From assembly GCF_000372845.1 (NCBI RefSeq), contig NZ_KB889963.1, forward strand, positions 3,467,631-3,531,630: 64,000 nt of DNA, given 5' to 3'. The notes under the pieces are model-generated. The model was not told where the DNA came from. It was given only the letters and a program-made list of their open reading frames with translations, and searched no databases. Of the stretch, positions 18,195-26,040 are shown piece after piece. The DNA is from Methylocystis rosea SV97. Lineage in GTDB: Bacteria > Pseudomonadota > Alphaproteobacteria > Rhizobiales > Beijerinckiaceae. Each line of letters starts with the position of its first letter. Positions within the stretch are counted from its first letter, which is position 1. The translations under genes and the position numbers were made by a program.

Positions 18195-18427
18195 AACCGC
18201 AGTATGGCCGAGGAATGGACGGTCGAGGATGGTCGCCATACCCCTGACAGCGGATGCGAAGGGAAAACCGGTCGTCGCGGGGGGCGCGTATTCACAACGC
18301 TGTGTTATGCTTGACAAATCGGCAATACGCCTATTTTACGATATATTTACGCTCTAAAATTGGGCGACCACGCGACGGAGGACACCGTCCCCCGGGCGAG
18401 AGCTAAACCACCTGACAGGAGTGTTTC

Positions 18428-18628
18428 ATGAATTGGGATCGCATCGAAGGTGACTGGAAGCAGTTCGCCGGCAAGGTCAAGGAAAAGTGGGGCAAGCTCA
18501 CTGACGACGACCTTGCCGTGATAAACGGCAAGCGCGAGCAGCTCGAAGGCAAGATCCAAGAGCGCTACGGCCATGCCAAGGACGTGGTGAAGAAGGATGT
18601 CGATGATTGGCACAAAAGCCTCAAATGA
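18428..18628 (+). CDS. CsbD family stress protein
   Basis: 66 residues, the standard CsbD/YjbJ form: MNWDRIEGDWKQFAGKVKEK then WGKLTDDDLAVINGKREQLEG and KIQERYG. Small charged protein induced by general stress in many bacteria; its biochemical role is unknown. Good ribosome site (CAGGAG) at the expected spacing. Followed by a strong hairpin at 18665. Confidence 0.95.
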   Translation: MNWDRIEGDWKQFAGKVKEKWGKLTDDDLAVINGKREQLEGKIQERYGHAKDVVKKDVDDWHKSLK

Positions 18629-18664
18629 GAGTGGCTGCGGTGCCTTGAATCATTGGCGTGAAGT

Positions 18665-18689
18665 GCGTGGCCCAGTTATTGGGCCGCGC
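18665..18689 (+). terminator. Hairpin after csbD
   Basis: GCGTGGCCCA-gttat-TGGGCCGCGC, a 10-bp stem 37 bp downstream of the stop codon, without a T-run; probable but not certain terminator. Confidence 0.5.
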
Positions 18690-18799
18690 ACGGCTTAGAT
18701 TAGATGAGCGGTCGAAACAAATCGAACTGGAGAATGCCCGGCCCTGTTGCAAAAACCAGAGCTTTGCAGTTTGTTTTCCTGTCAGGCTGAAGCATACTC

Positions 18800-18817
18800 T
18801 AACCTGATGTCAGGTTA
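18800..18817. repeat. 8-bp perfect palindrome near integrase
   Basis: TAACCTGA-tg-TCAGGTTA, about 75 bp downstream of the integrase remnant. Symmetry and position suit an attachment-site arm or a repressor operator; not proven. Confidence 0.4.
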
Positions 18818-18891
18818 CGGCCCGAAACCGCGTCAGATTAGGGCCGATAATTGGATTTATTGACAGTTCAAGCCAATGGTCACAGGCTTTA

Positions 18892-19560
18892 TCAAATGAG
18901 CACCCGTTCCACCTCGCCGAGCGTCACTTCCTCGGCGCGTCGGTCATAGAGCTGCGTCGTGCGCGTCGAGGCATGGTTGGCCATTTGCGCGGCGCGCTCT
19001 AGCGTGCCGCCGTTTTTCAAGTAGGCGGTGACGCCCGTCGCCCGAAACGTGTGATTACCAACGCGCGTGGTGATGCCTGCCGATTTCGCGCGCCGCTGAA
19101 TCATCGCATAGGCGTTGGCTTGAGGCAGGGGATTGCCGGTGAGCTGGCCGCTCGCGCGGCAGTAAGTCTGAAACAGCATCGCCTTTGGGTTGTTCGCGAG
19201 GCCTGCGCCGTCGATATATTCGTGCAGGTAGGCTTCTAAATTGTGATGACACGGCATGGCGTGCTGCTTGCCGCCCTTCTCCTGCAGGCGCAGCCATAGC
19301 CGCCTGTTCTGCGTGTACACGTCCTCGACGCGCATGCCGATCGCCGCGCCGATGCGGGCAAAAGGAATAGACCATAAGACCCACGAGCGCGCGGTCGCGC
19401 AGGCCAATGACGGTCGTCGTGTCGATCGCGTCGAGAAGCTGGCGCGCCTCGGCCGGGTCGAGCACCGGCGTTTTGCCGCGCCGCACGATATGGCGCGGCC
19501 CGCGCACGGCGGCCGCCGGATTGACCGGCATTGTCCGGCGTCAGGGCCTTTGAGACAAAC
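18892..19560 (-). pseudogene. Tyrosine recombinase/integrase, frameshifted and truncated
   Basis: The 5' part (PVNPAAAVRGPRHIVRRGKT, then LDPAEARQLLDAIDTTTVIGL and RDRALVGLMVYSF) and the 3' part (ARIGAAIGMRVEDVYTQ..., HTFRATGVTAYLKNGG, ANHASTRTTQLYDRR) are in different frames, broken near 19360. The catalytic box HxxR (HTFRATG) and the Tyr (TTQLYDRR) remain. The N-terminal SAM-like domain is missing, with an IS3 fragment beginning about 60 bp away. Confidence 0.8.
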
Positions 19561-19580
19561 TGGGCGGATTGCTGAAAGGA

Positions 19581-19631
19581 GGATTTCTGGCTCATCGTAA
19601 CCGTCAGGGAGTGAAGATGAGCCAGAAATCC
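19581..19631. repeat. 15-bp perfect inverted repeat over an orfA start
   Basis: GGATTTCTGGCTCAT (19581-19595), a 21-nt spacer, then ATGAGCCAGAAATCC (19617-19631). The right arm contains the start codon of the IS3 orfA, so the same MSQKS start is spelled on both strands. It could sequester the start or mark an inversion breakpoint. Confidence 0.55.
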
Positions 19632-19946
19632 GATAGCCCGAAACCTTCGTCTGAACGGCTTGTGAGAGATATTCGCCGCGCGACTCGCCGGCATTATTCG
19701 GCCGAGGAGAAAATCCGCATCGTTCTCGATGGCCTGCGCGGCGAGCACAGCATCGCCGAGTTGTGCCGACGCGAAGGCATCGCCGAGAGCCTGTATTATT
19801 CCTGGTCGAAAGAGTTCCTCGAAGCCGGCAAACGGCGTCTTGCCGGCGACACGGAGCGGGCGGCGACGACCGGCGAGGTCAAGGATCTGCGACGGCAGGC
19901 CAAGGAGCTGAAAGAAGTCGTCGCCGAGCAGGCGCTCGAATTGCGA
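19617..19946 (+). pseudogene. IS3 family OrfA, 3' end replaced by repeat
   Basis: MSQKSDSPKPSSERL, then RRHYSAEEKIRIVLDGLRGE, CRREGIAESLYYSWSKEF and a leucine-zipper-like AKELKEVVAEQALELRL: an IS3 OrfA with N-terminal helix-turn-helix. It normally ends a few residues on; here the frame runs into the ~140-bp repeat and stops at 20105. OrfB is absent, though an IS3 OrfB fragment exists at 37440. Confidence 0.75.
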
Positions 19947-20092
19947 CTGAGCGAACGCGAACGCCGTTTTGCCGTTGATTCGCCAATTGCGAGTCAGCAA
20001 ACGCGTTTCGGAGCTGCTTTAACGGCTTTCGAAAACGACTGGACTTCCGCGGCAAAGCACGCATTGCTACATGCGTCAGTCAGCGGGTCGCC
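19945..20092. repeat. ~140-bp repeat, copy 2
   Basis: Begins GACTGAGCGAACGCGAACGC and matches 8305-8445 over nearly its whole length, with small differences. Here it follows the cut OrfA and continues into GTCGCCTGCTGACTCC, whereas copy 1 meets IS21. Confidence 0.7.
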
Positions 20093-20181
20093 TGCTGACT
20101 CCTAGGGCTCGCCTCGCGATTTGCGGGGCTTTGGGCGGTGCGAGCGTCTATTCCGACGCCGCGTCCAGGAGCCCGAAGCCA

Positions 20182-20556
20182 ATGTCGACAATCTCCCTCA
20201 AGAAGTCCCCCAGGTCGAGTAACAACGCCGCCGCAAAGGCGAGCGTGAAGTCGAAACCAGGATCCAAACCGCGCTCGGCGCGCGTAGACTCGCAGCAGCC
20301 GGAAGCGCCTGCCCTTAAGCACAACAGCACGGCCGACGACCACAAGACCACCAAGCAGGAACGCGTGCTCACTCTGCTCAGTCGAACCGACGGCGCCAGC
20401 ATCCACGAGATAATGCAGGCGACGAAATGGCAGCAGCACAGCGTTCGCGGCTTCCTGGCAGGCACAGTGAAAAAGAAGCTCGGCTTCACCCTGACCTCCG
20501 TAAAGGGCAAGGATGGCTCGCGCCGCTACCAGATCGAACCCAAACGCAATCGCTGA
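20182..20556 (+). CDS. DUF3489 protein
   Basis: 124 residues from the ATG of MSTISLKKSPRSSNN. A disordered, basic Ser/Ala/Lys-rich N-terminal half precedes the DUF3489 domain (QERVLTLLSRTDGASIHEIM, then QATKWQQHSVRGFLAGTVKK), which resembles a winged-helix DNA-binding fold. This gene usually heads a three-gene cassette DUF3489-DUF2924-serine recombinase in alphaproteobacteria; the same order is present here, with 16 bp to the next start. A regulator or accessory of the recombinase is likely. Confidence 0.9.
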   Translation: MSTISLKKSPRSSNNAAAKASVKSKPGSKPRSARVDSQQPEAPALKHNSTADDHKTTKQERVLTLLSRTDGASIHEIMQATKWQQHSVRGFLAGTVKKKLGFTLTSVKGKDGSRRYQIEPKRNR

Positions 20557-20572
20557 CGCCGGCCCGCAGGGC

Positions 20573-21058
20573 ATGAACAAACCGGCATTCGACGTCGCTG
20601 AAACGCTCGCGCGGGTTTCTGCGCTAACGATCTTCGAATTGCGCATCGAATGGCGGCGACTACATAGAGCGCCGCCGCCGATGCGACTCTCCCGCGATCT
20701 GTTGATCCGCGGGATCAGTTACAAGCTGCAGGAGAAGGCCTGTGGCGGCCTCTCCAAAGCCGTCGCGCGGAAGCTTGAGTCGTTGAGCGCCGATCCGTCT
20801 CTTCGTAACAAGAGCAAGCCGGCGCCGCCAATCTCGCTGAAGCCTGGCGTGCGGCTGGTGCGCGAATGGCGCGGGCGTACTCACTTTGTGCTTATTTGCC
20901 CCGACGGCGTGGAATGGAGCGGACGGCGCTATACGTCTCTCTCGGCAGTGGCGCGGGAGATCACCGGCGCGCGATGGTCCGGCCCGCGCTTTTTCGGTTT
21001 GAGCAAGGCTGAACGCCGCTTCGTCGAGCGTGCTGAGGATCGGCATGCGGAAGCATGA
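20573..21058 (+). CDS. DUF2924 protein
   Basis: 161 residues from the ATG of MNKPAFDVAETLA. Contains LTIFELRIEWRRLHRAPPPM, RDLLIRGISYKLQEK, GVRLVREWRGRTHFV and TSLSAVAREITGARWSGPRF, matching DUF2924, a small basic protein always found before large serine recombinases in this cassette. Likely DNA-associated partner of the recombinase. Overlaps its start by about 14 bases, so translation is coupled. Confidence 0.92.
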   Translation: MNKPAFDVAETLARVSALTIFELRIEWRRLHRAPPPMRLSRDLLIRGISYKLQEKACGGLSKAVARKLESLSADPSLRNKSKPAPPISLKPGVRLVREWRGRTHFVLICPDGVEWSGRRYTSLSAVAREITGARWSGPRFFGLSKAERRFVERAEDRHAEA

Positions 21059-22787
21059 TCGTCCAAAATCCAGCACAACATTCCGCTGCGCTATCTACAC
21101 GCGCAAATCCTCCGACGAGGGGCTCGAGCAGGAGTTCAACTCGCTCGACGCCCAGCGGGAAGCTTGCGAGGCCTATATCGTAAGCCAGCGCCATACCGGC
21201 TGGATCGCGCTTCCCGACATGTATGACGACGGTGGACTATCCGGCGGCACGATGGAGCGCCCTGCCCTGCAGCGGTTACTGGCAGACATCAGGGCCAGCA
21301 AGGTTCAAATCATCGTCGTCTACAAAGTCGATCGCCTCACCCGGTCACTTGCAGGCTTCGCCAAGATCGTCGACGTGCTCGACACTCATGGCGCGTCCTT
21401 CGTATCGGTCACGCAGCAGTTCAACACCACGACGTCCATGGGGCGTCTGACGCTCAACATGCTGCTCTCCTTCGCACAGTTCGAGCGCGAGATCGCCGGC
21501 GAGCGCATCCGTGACAAGATCGCCGCCTCCAAGCGCAAAGGCATGTGGATGGGCGGCAATGTGCCTCTTGGCTATGACGTCAAAGATCGAAAGCTGATCA
21601 TCAATACAAGGGAAGCCGAAAGCGTCCGCGCGATCTTCCAGCGCTATGCCGAGCTAGGCTCTGTTTCTCTGCTGAAGGTCGAACTCGACCGTTTGGGCGT
21701 CGTCAGCAAGCGTCGTGCGGGGGCTGGCGGCTGTCTTGCGGGCGGCAAGCCGTTCTCGCGCGGCGCGCTCTACCTGCTGCTGCAAAATCGCATCTATCGC
21801 GGGGAGATCACCCATCGGGACGTGGCCTACCCCGGCCAGCATGACGCGATCATCGATGAAGAGCTCTGGCGGATCGCGCAAGACAGGCTCGCCACCAATC
21901 GACAGGAGCGTCGCCTCGCCGCAGGTGCAGAGGCTCCCAGCCTGCTAGCCGGGCTGATCTTCGACGCGGACGGCGCCCACATGACACCGAGCCATGCGGC
22001 GAAAGGCGCAAAGCGATATCGATACTATGTCTCGGCGTCGCTTCTGACCGGCGGCCGCGCTGCATCCGGGATTCGTGTTCCCGCGGGCGACATCGAAGGG
22101 CTTGTGCTGGATCGGCTACGACAACTTATGGCGTCAAGGTCGGAGCTCGGCGCCGCCCTCGCGCCGCTTGATTTGGATGCAGCCAGTTTCGACGCGGCCC
22201 TAAACAAGGCGTCCGATCTTTCCCGGCGATGGCTCACCCTGACGCCAATCGACATTGCCGCCCTGGTCCGGCGAATCGTCGAAAGGACGCAAGTCAACCT
22301 CAACGGCATCGCGCTTCAACTCAACCGCGGCGAATTCGCCAGCGCCCTGGTCGGCGACGACAAGGCGACTTACAAGCACACCGATCCGATCCTCCTGTCG
22401 ATCGACGCCACGCTCAAACGCGCCGGAAAAGGAAAGCGGCTCGTCATCGACAACGAGATTGCACCTGAGATCAACCAGGAGCTGGTCGCCGTGATTGTCG
22501 AAGCCTTCTCGATTCAGAAGCAACTGTTCTCCGGCGCCAACGACAGCATCGAGGCGATGACGCAACGCCTTGGCGCCGGCAAGGGCCATCTCACAGCGCT
22601 GGTCCGATTGTCCTATCTTGCCCCCGATATCGTGCGCGCGCTGCTCGAAGGCCGCCAGCCGATCGAACTGACGCCGACACGCCTCCTAAAGCTGAGCAAG
22701 GACCTGCCGCACGACTGGCGCGAACAGCGACGATTTCTCGGTTTCGTCGACCGTCCGTCGCCTACAGGCGACCGAACCGCTCTATAA
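21045..22787 (+). CDS. Large serine recombinase
   Basis: 580 residues. N-terminal resolvase domain with the catalytic Ser in CAIYTRKSSDEG, then YKVDRLTRSLAGFAKI and NMLLSFAQFEREIAGERIR, and a recombinase domain (GYDVKDRKLIINTREAESVR, NRIYRGEITHRD) typical of phage-like serine integrases. A central coil (about 365-420) and a long C-terminal half follow. Such enzymes integrate or excise DNA at att sites without host factors. The tRNA-Gln gene ~175 bp downstream could mark an island boundary, although serine integrases do not need tRNA targets. Intact. Confidence 0.94.
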   Translation: MRKHDRPKSSTTFRCAIYTRKSSDEGLEQEFNSLDAQREACEAYIVSQRHTGWIALPDMYDDGGLSGGTMERPALQRLLADIRASKVQIIVVYKVDRLTRSLAGFAKIVDVLDTHGASFVSVTQQFNTTTSMGRLTLNMLLSFAQFEREIAGERIRDKIAASKRKGMWMGGNVPLGYDVKDRKLIINTREAESVRAIFQRYAELGSVSLLKVELDRLGVVSKRRAGAGGCLAGGKPFSRGALYLLLQNRIYRGEITHRDVAYPGQHDAIIDEELWRIAQDRLATNRQERRLAAGAEAPSLLAGLIFDADGAHMTPSHAAKGAKRYRYYVSASLLTGGRAASGIRVPAGDIEGLVLDRLRQLMASRSELGAALAPLDLDAASFDAALNKASDLSRRWLTLTPIDIAALVRRIVERTQVNLNGIALQLNRGEFASALVGDDKATYKHTDPILLSIDATLKRAGKGKRLVIDNEIAPEINQELVAVIVEAFSIQKQLFSGANDSIEAMTQRLGAGKGHLTALVRLSYLAPDIVRALLEGRQPIELTPTRLLKLSKDLPHDWREQRRFLGFVDRPSPTGDRTAL

Positions 22788-22961
22788 CCCCCGACCGGAA
22801 AGCGGCCTCCGGAGACCCTGAGGCCTGTCAAACCCCGAGCGCGGGCATAAAGCGTCTCTGGCTTACGGCGTCATGTTGGTCGAGGAGCTAAGCGGCGGAA
22901 ATGTCCGCGTTTTTAAACGGACCTTGAGAGCTAAAGGAATCTCTAAAATGAACGGGTTACG

Positions 22962-23035
22962 TGGCTGGGGGACCTGGATTCGAACCAAGATTAACGGAGT
23001 CAGAGTCCGCTGTTCTACCGTTGAACTATCCCCCA
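22962..23035 (-). tRNA. tRNA-Gln (anticodon CTG)
   Basis: On the minus strand: acceptor TGGGGGA pairs with TCCCCCA, D-arm TAGTTCAACGGTAGAAC, anticodon stem GCGGA/TCCGT around loop CTCTGAC (anticodon CTG, Gln codon CAG), T-arm TGGTTCGAATCCA, and an encoded CCA end. 74 nt; all arms fold. Confidence 0.95.
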
Positions 23036-23079
23036 ACGGCGCCGCGCCAACCTAGCGCGACGACTTCCTCGATGGCGCT

Positions 23080-23466
23080 TTACTTCGTCGCCGCCGACTT
23101 CAGTTTGGAGAGGGGCCGGATTTTGACGCGCACGCTTGCGGGCTTGGCTGCGGCTTTGACCATCTCGCCCGTCGCAGGATTGCGAACCAAAGTTCCGGCC
23201 TTGCGCGCCGGCACCTTGCGAAGGGTCGCCTTCAAAAGGCCCGGCAGGGTGAACTCGCCCACGCCGCGCGGGTGGACTGACCCGAGAAACACATTCTCCA
23301 GCGTCGCGTAGACGCCCACCGCGGTCTTGCGAGGAATGTCATTCTCCTCGGCAATCCGGTTGATGAGAGCCGATTTTGTAAATGTCTCTTTGATCGGCCG
23401 AATGGCGGCAGGTTCAGCCTTGGTCACCTTCCTGCTCGCCGCCTTCACCGGTTTTCCTCTAGCCAT
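23080..23466 (-). CDS. HU family DNA-binding protein with N-terminal extension
   Basis: 128 residues from the Met of MARGKPVKAASRKVTKAEP. A Lys/Ala-rich extension of ~30 residues is followed by an HU/IHF fold: FTKSALINRIAEENDIPRKT, GSVHPRGVGEFTLPGLLKAT, then a beta-arm-like VPARKAGTLVRNPATGE and the closing PASVRVKIRP. HU proteins bend and compact DNA. The extension is not found in canonical HU. It is alone and intact; the longer open frame upstream of 23466 is noise. Confidence 0.92.
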   Translation of the reverse strand: MARGKPVKAASRKVTKAEPAAIRPIKETFTKSALINRIAEENDIPRKTAVGVYATLENVFLGSVHPRGVGEFTLPGLLKATLRKVPARKAGTLVRNPATGEMVKAAAKPASVRVKIRPLSKLKSAATK

Positions 23467-23960
23467 AAGATGTCCTTTACGAGTTAAGCGCCTGCATTGT
23501 TGCTCGACCGCACAAATGCGATTGCTAACGATTTCATTGGTGATTCGCAAATTTCTGCGCAGCGATTGCAAGCGGCGGAAGATCCCGCGCCAACGCAATA
23601 CTGATAATGTTGCGCGTGAGGAGCTAGTGGCGGCGCCCCCGGACGGAGGCCAGGCCTCTTTCCAGGCGCGCCATCGAGTGAACAACTCGCTCATTGGCGC
23701 GGGAGGAGCGCACGAGGAGCCTGACGGCCCCTACGCCTGTTGGCGTCCCTGGCTAGCTTGAAGTTGCGCCGTTCTAAATTGCGCACATCATGTTGCGAAG
23801 AGTTCAGTGACCGCCGAGACAACCTACTAGAATCAGCTTCTGTCCGAATTGCTTGAAATGATTTGCCGCCAATTTGTCTCGCGCCGAGCCGATCCGGCGC
23901 GTTCTCTATGACGTTCGCGAGCTTCGGCTCGCGGCCTGAAGACGACGCTATCTTGGGACG

Positions 23961-24353
23961 CTATCTTGGCAAGCGCCTCTTTCGGGTTTTCAGCGCGTCG
24001 GGGCCAAGCCCCAGACCTCGGCCTGCCTGCGTCTCGCCGGTCGATCCCCCCAAGTCGAAACCGGGCCGGTCAACTTGCTCGGAATCATCCGCCGGCTCCC
24101 TGTCAGTCTCGGGTGAAGACTCCTTCGGCTTCTCGGCGGCTGACGTGGCGTCAGGTTGAATTCTATCGTCGCTCGATGGGCGGCGATTGGCGGGGTTGTC
24201 CTTGTATTCATCGACCTGAACGCCTTTACTGTCCAAGCTCTGTCCAGGTCGTCTTTGCGCCTTGTCGCGATTACTGAGGATGTCGTTCTTCCTCACCTTT
24301 TCATCGTTCAGTTCCGTCCTCGCCCCGGTTCCACTGCTTTGTCCTGACGACAT
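23961..24353 (-). CDS. Hydrophilic hypothetical protein
   Basis: About 130 residues from MSSGQSSGTGART. It is highly charged and probably disordered (NDEKVRKNDILSNRDKAQRR, ETDREPADDSEQVDRP), ending in GFDLGGSTGETQ and a basic KTRKRRLPR tail. Family not recognised. The opposite strand is also open but reads as noise. Confidence 0.45.
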   Translation of the reverse strand: MSSGQSSGTGARTELNDEKVRKNDILSNRDKAQRRPGQSLDSKGVQVDEYKDNPANRRPSSDDRIQPDATSAAEKPKESSPETDREPADDSEQVDRPGFDLGGSTGETQAGRGLGLGPDALKTRKRRLPR

Positions 24354-24740
24354 TCTGCTGCTCCTGTTCGCTCCACGGGGACTGCGGCGCCTAAAGAAAC
24401 AAACCCCTGGGCTCAGCGAGGGTTCCCTTCCGCGCCGCATCCACGCCGCAACTCATCGCGGCGACCGCAAGGATGGCCAGAACCTCGTCGGTTGCGCTGC
24501 GGATGGCTTGAGGTCGGCCATCCTTCGAAGGCTGTCGCAGTGCGGGAACGCGTGAATAACGGCGCTTGCTGAGCGTCGTGCTATCGAATTGCTTGGGAAC
24601 GGCGAAGCAGTCGCAACCTTCCGCCAGCCTTTGAGGCCCGAAATCGCGACTGTCGCCGCCGGTTCGGGAGAGGCGCGAGGGCAAGTCGCGACGAGTGAGT
24701 TTGGCTGTGCGCGCAGTCCCAAGCGAACCCGTCTCCACGG

Positions 24741-24925
24741 GTAATTCCCTGCTAACTGGGAAAATAACAGGGAAATTCGAAAAAATCGGACGATTTTCTG
24801 AAAATGACCATAGAAATAGACACATAATCATAGGCTTGTGGGATAATTCCCTAGAAATCTGAACAGGGAATTTTGGTCGACTAAACAGGGAAAAATTGGG
24901 GCGGTTTGCGCAAAAACAGGGAAAT
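24741..24925. repeat. Iteron-like CAGGGAA repeats
   Basis: AACAGGGAA occurs in the same direction at 24766, 24862, 24884 and 24914, with ACTGGGAA at 24755 and reverse copies TTCCCTG/TTCCCTA at 24746 and 24848. The block is AT-rich compared with its flanks. The pattern suits iterons for a replication or partition protein, or recombinase arm sites. Confidence 0.5.
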
Positions 24926-25152
24926 CGAGGCGCTTTGGCGCACGAGCGCGAAAGCCGCACGTTTTGTCGCCGTGACGCGGTTGAAGGAAAGGGACAAGGC
25001 GATTTAGATCGTGCGGCGTCTTCCATGTTGACGTTTAACAACGGCTTGACCCTACAGACGATTCCTCCAGATGGATTGAGAACGGCGCGACAAGTGATTG
25101 CGCCGCCCGGGGCGCTCTTGCGCGGCGCGCAGCCGGCCGAAAGAGGACGCAA

Positions 25153-25910
25153 ATGTCCGATTCGAGGGATGATTTGCTTGAGCGGGCGCGAGATGTGCTG
25201 TTGCGTGTCGGTTCGCTCGCCGAGCAAATTGCGCAGCGGCTTCATCAACTCTTGGTGGACGCGCGTCCGGCGCTCCTCAAGTTCGCCGAGGGCCTGCGGC
25301 TCATCGAGCAGTCCCCGCCCGTCCCGGGATATGAGGCCGTCCTGATCGACAGGGGTCATCATCCGCTCGCGGCGCGGATCCTGGCATGGAATCTGTTGCG
25401 GCTCGGCAACGAGCTTCTCGAGGAAATCCGCGCCGAACGCAAACTCGCGAGCGCGATCCTTAGGGTTGTTACAGCCGGGGACGCCACTCCGCTCGTGATT
25501 TCGCGTCGCGCAAGAGCAATCACGGCTGCGCTCAACGACGGGATGGCGATGCCGGCGCTTTGCGCCGCATGGGCCAAAGCGGGTATTTCTTCAGAAACGG
25601 CTTATTCGATCGGGGATCTGGCGGAACGCGCGATGCGACACGCGACGCCGCGGCCTGCAGGCGGTTGAGAGAGGTTTGCGCGGCGCTGAAGCCGCATCTG
25701 GTCGATCCGCGGGGTACCATCCCGAGCGTGGCCAGCCTGACGCATGAGCTTGAACTCTCTATCGTGGATCATGCCTACACTTACGATGCATACAATAATG
25801 TCTTTAAGGATCCGGCGACGCGGGCGACCTGCATCGCAATGAACATTAAAAAATTTGATCCGCGACCGGCCCGTCGGCGGGTCCGAAAAAGGGAAAAAGG
25901 GCGCGGCTAG
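25153..25910 (+). pseudogene. Cassette-B unknown protein, frameshifted
   Basis: Paralogue of 4242-5027. The first frame (25153-25668) holds SPPVPGYEAVLIDRGHHPLA, then TPLVISRRARAITAALNDGM and AYSIGDLAERAMR, where it breaks at about 25640. The second frame carries CRRLREVCAALKPHLVDPRG, SLTHELELSIVDHAYTYDAY and a basic KKFDPRPARRRVRKREKGRG end. One small indel accounts for the break. It lies 130 bp before the cassette-B methyltransferase, just as its paralogue does in cassette A. Confidence 0.8.
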
Positions 25911-26040
25911 GAGCAAGTGCGACTCCTAGAGACGGACTGCGAGGCGAGGCGACGAAAAACTTGGCGCTCTCAGTGCCTTATCGCTCATGACCGATTCATG
26001 ATCTTACTTCCACGGAGCACTTGATTCCGTGGAGTTAGAC

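Noticed and set aside
24391..25362. Long open frame on the minus strand (323 codons)
   Set aside because: Runs across the iteron block and antisense to the cassette-B unknown gene; no protein-like domains or start signals.
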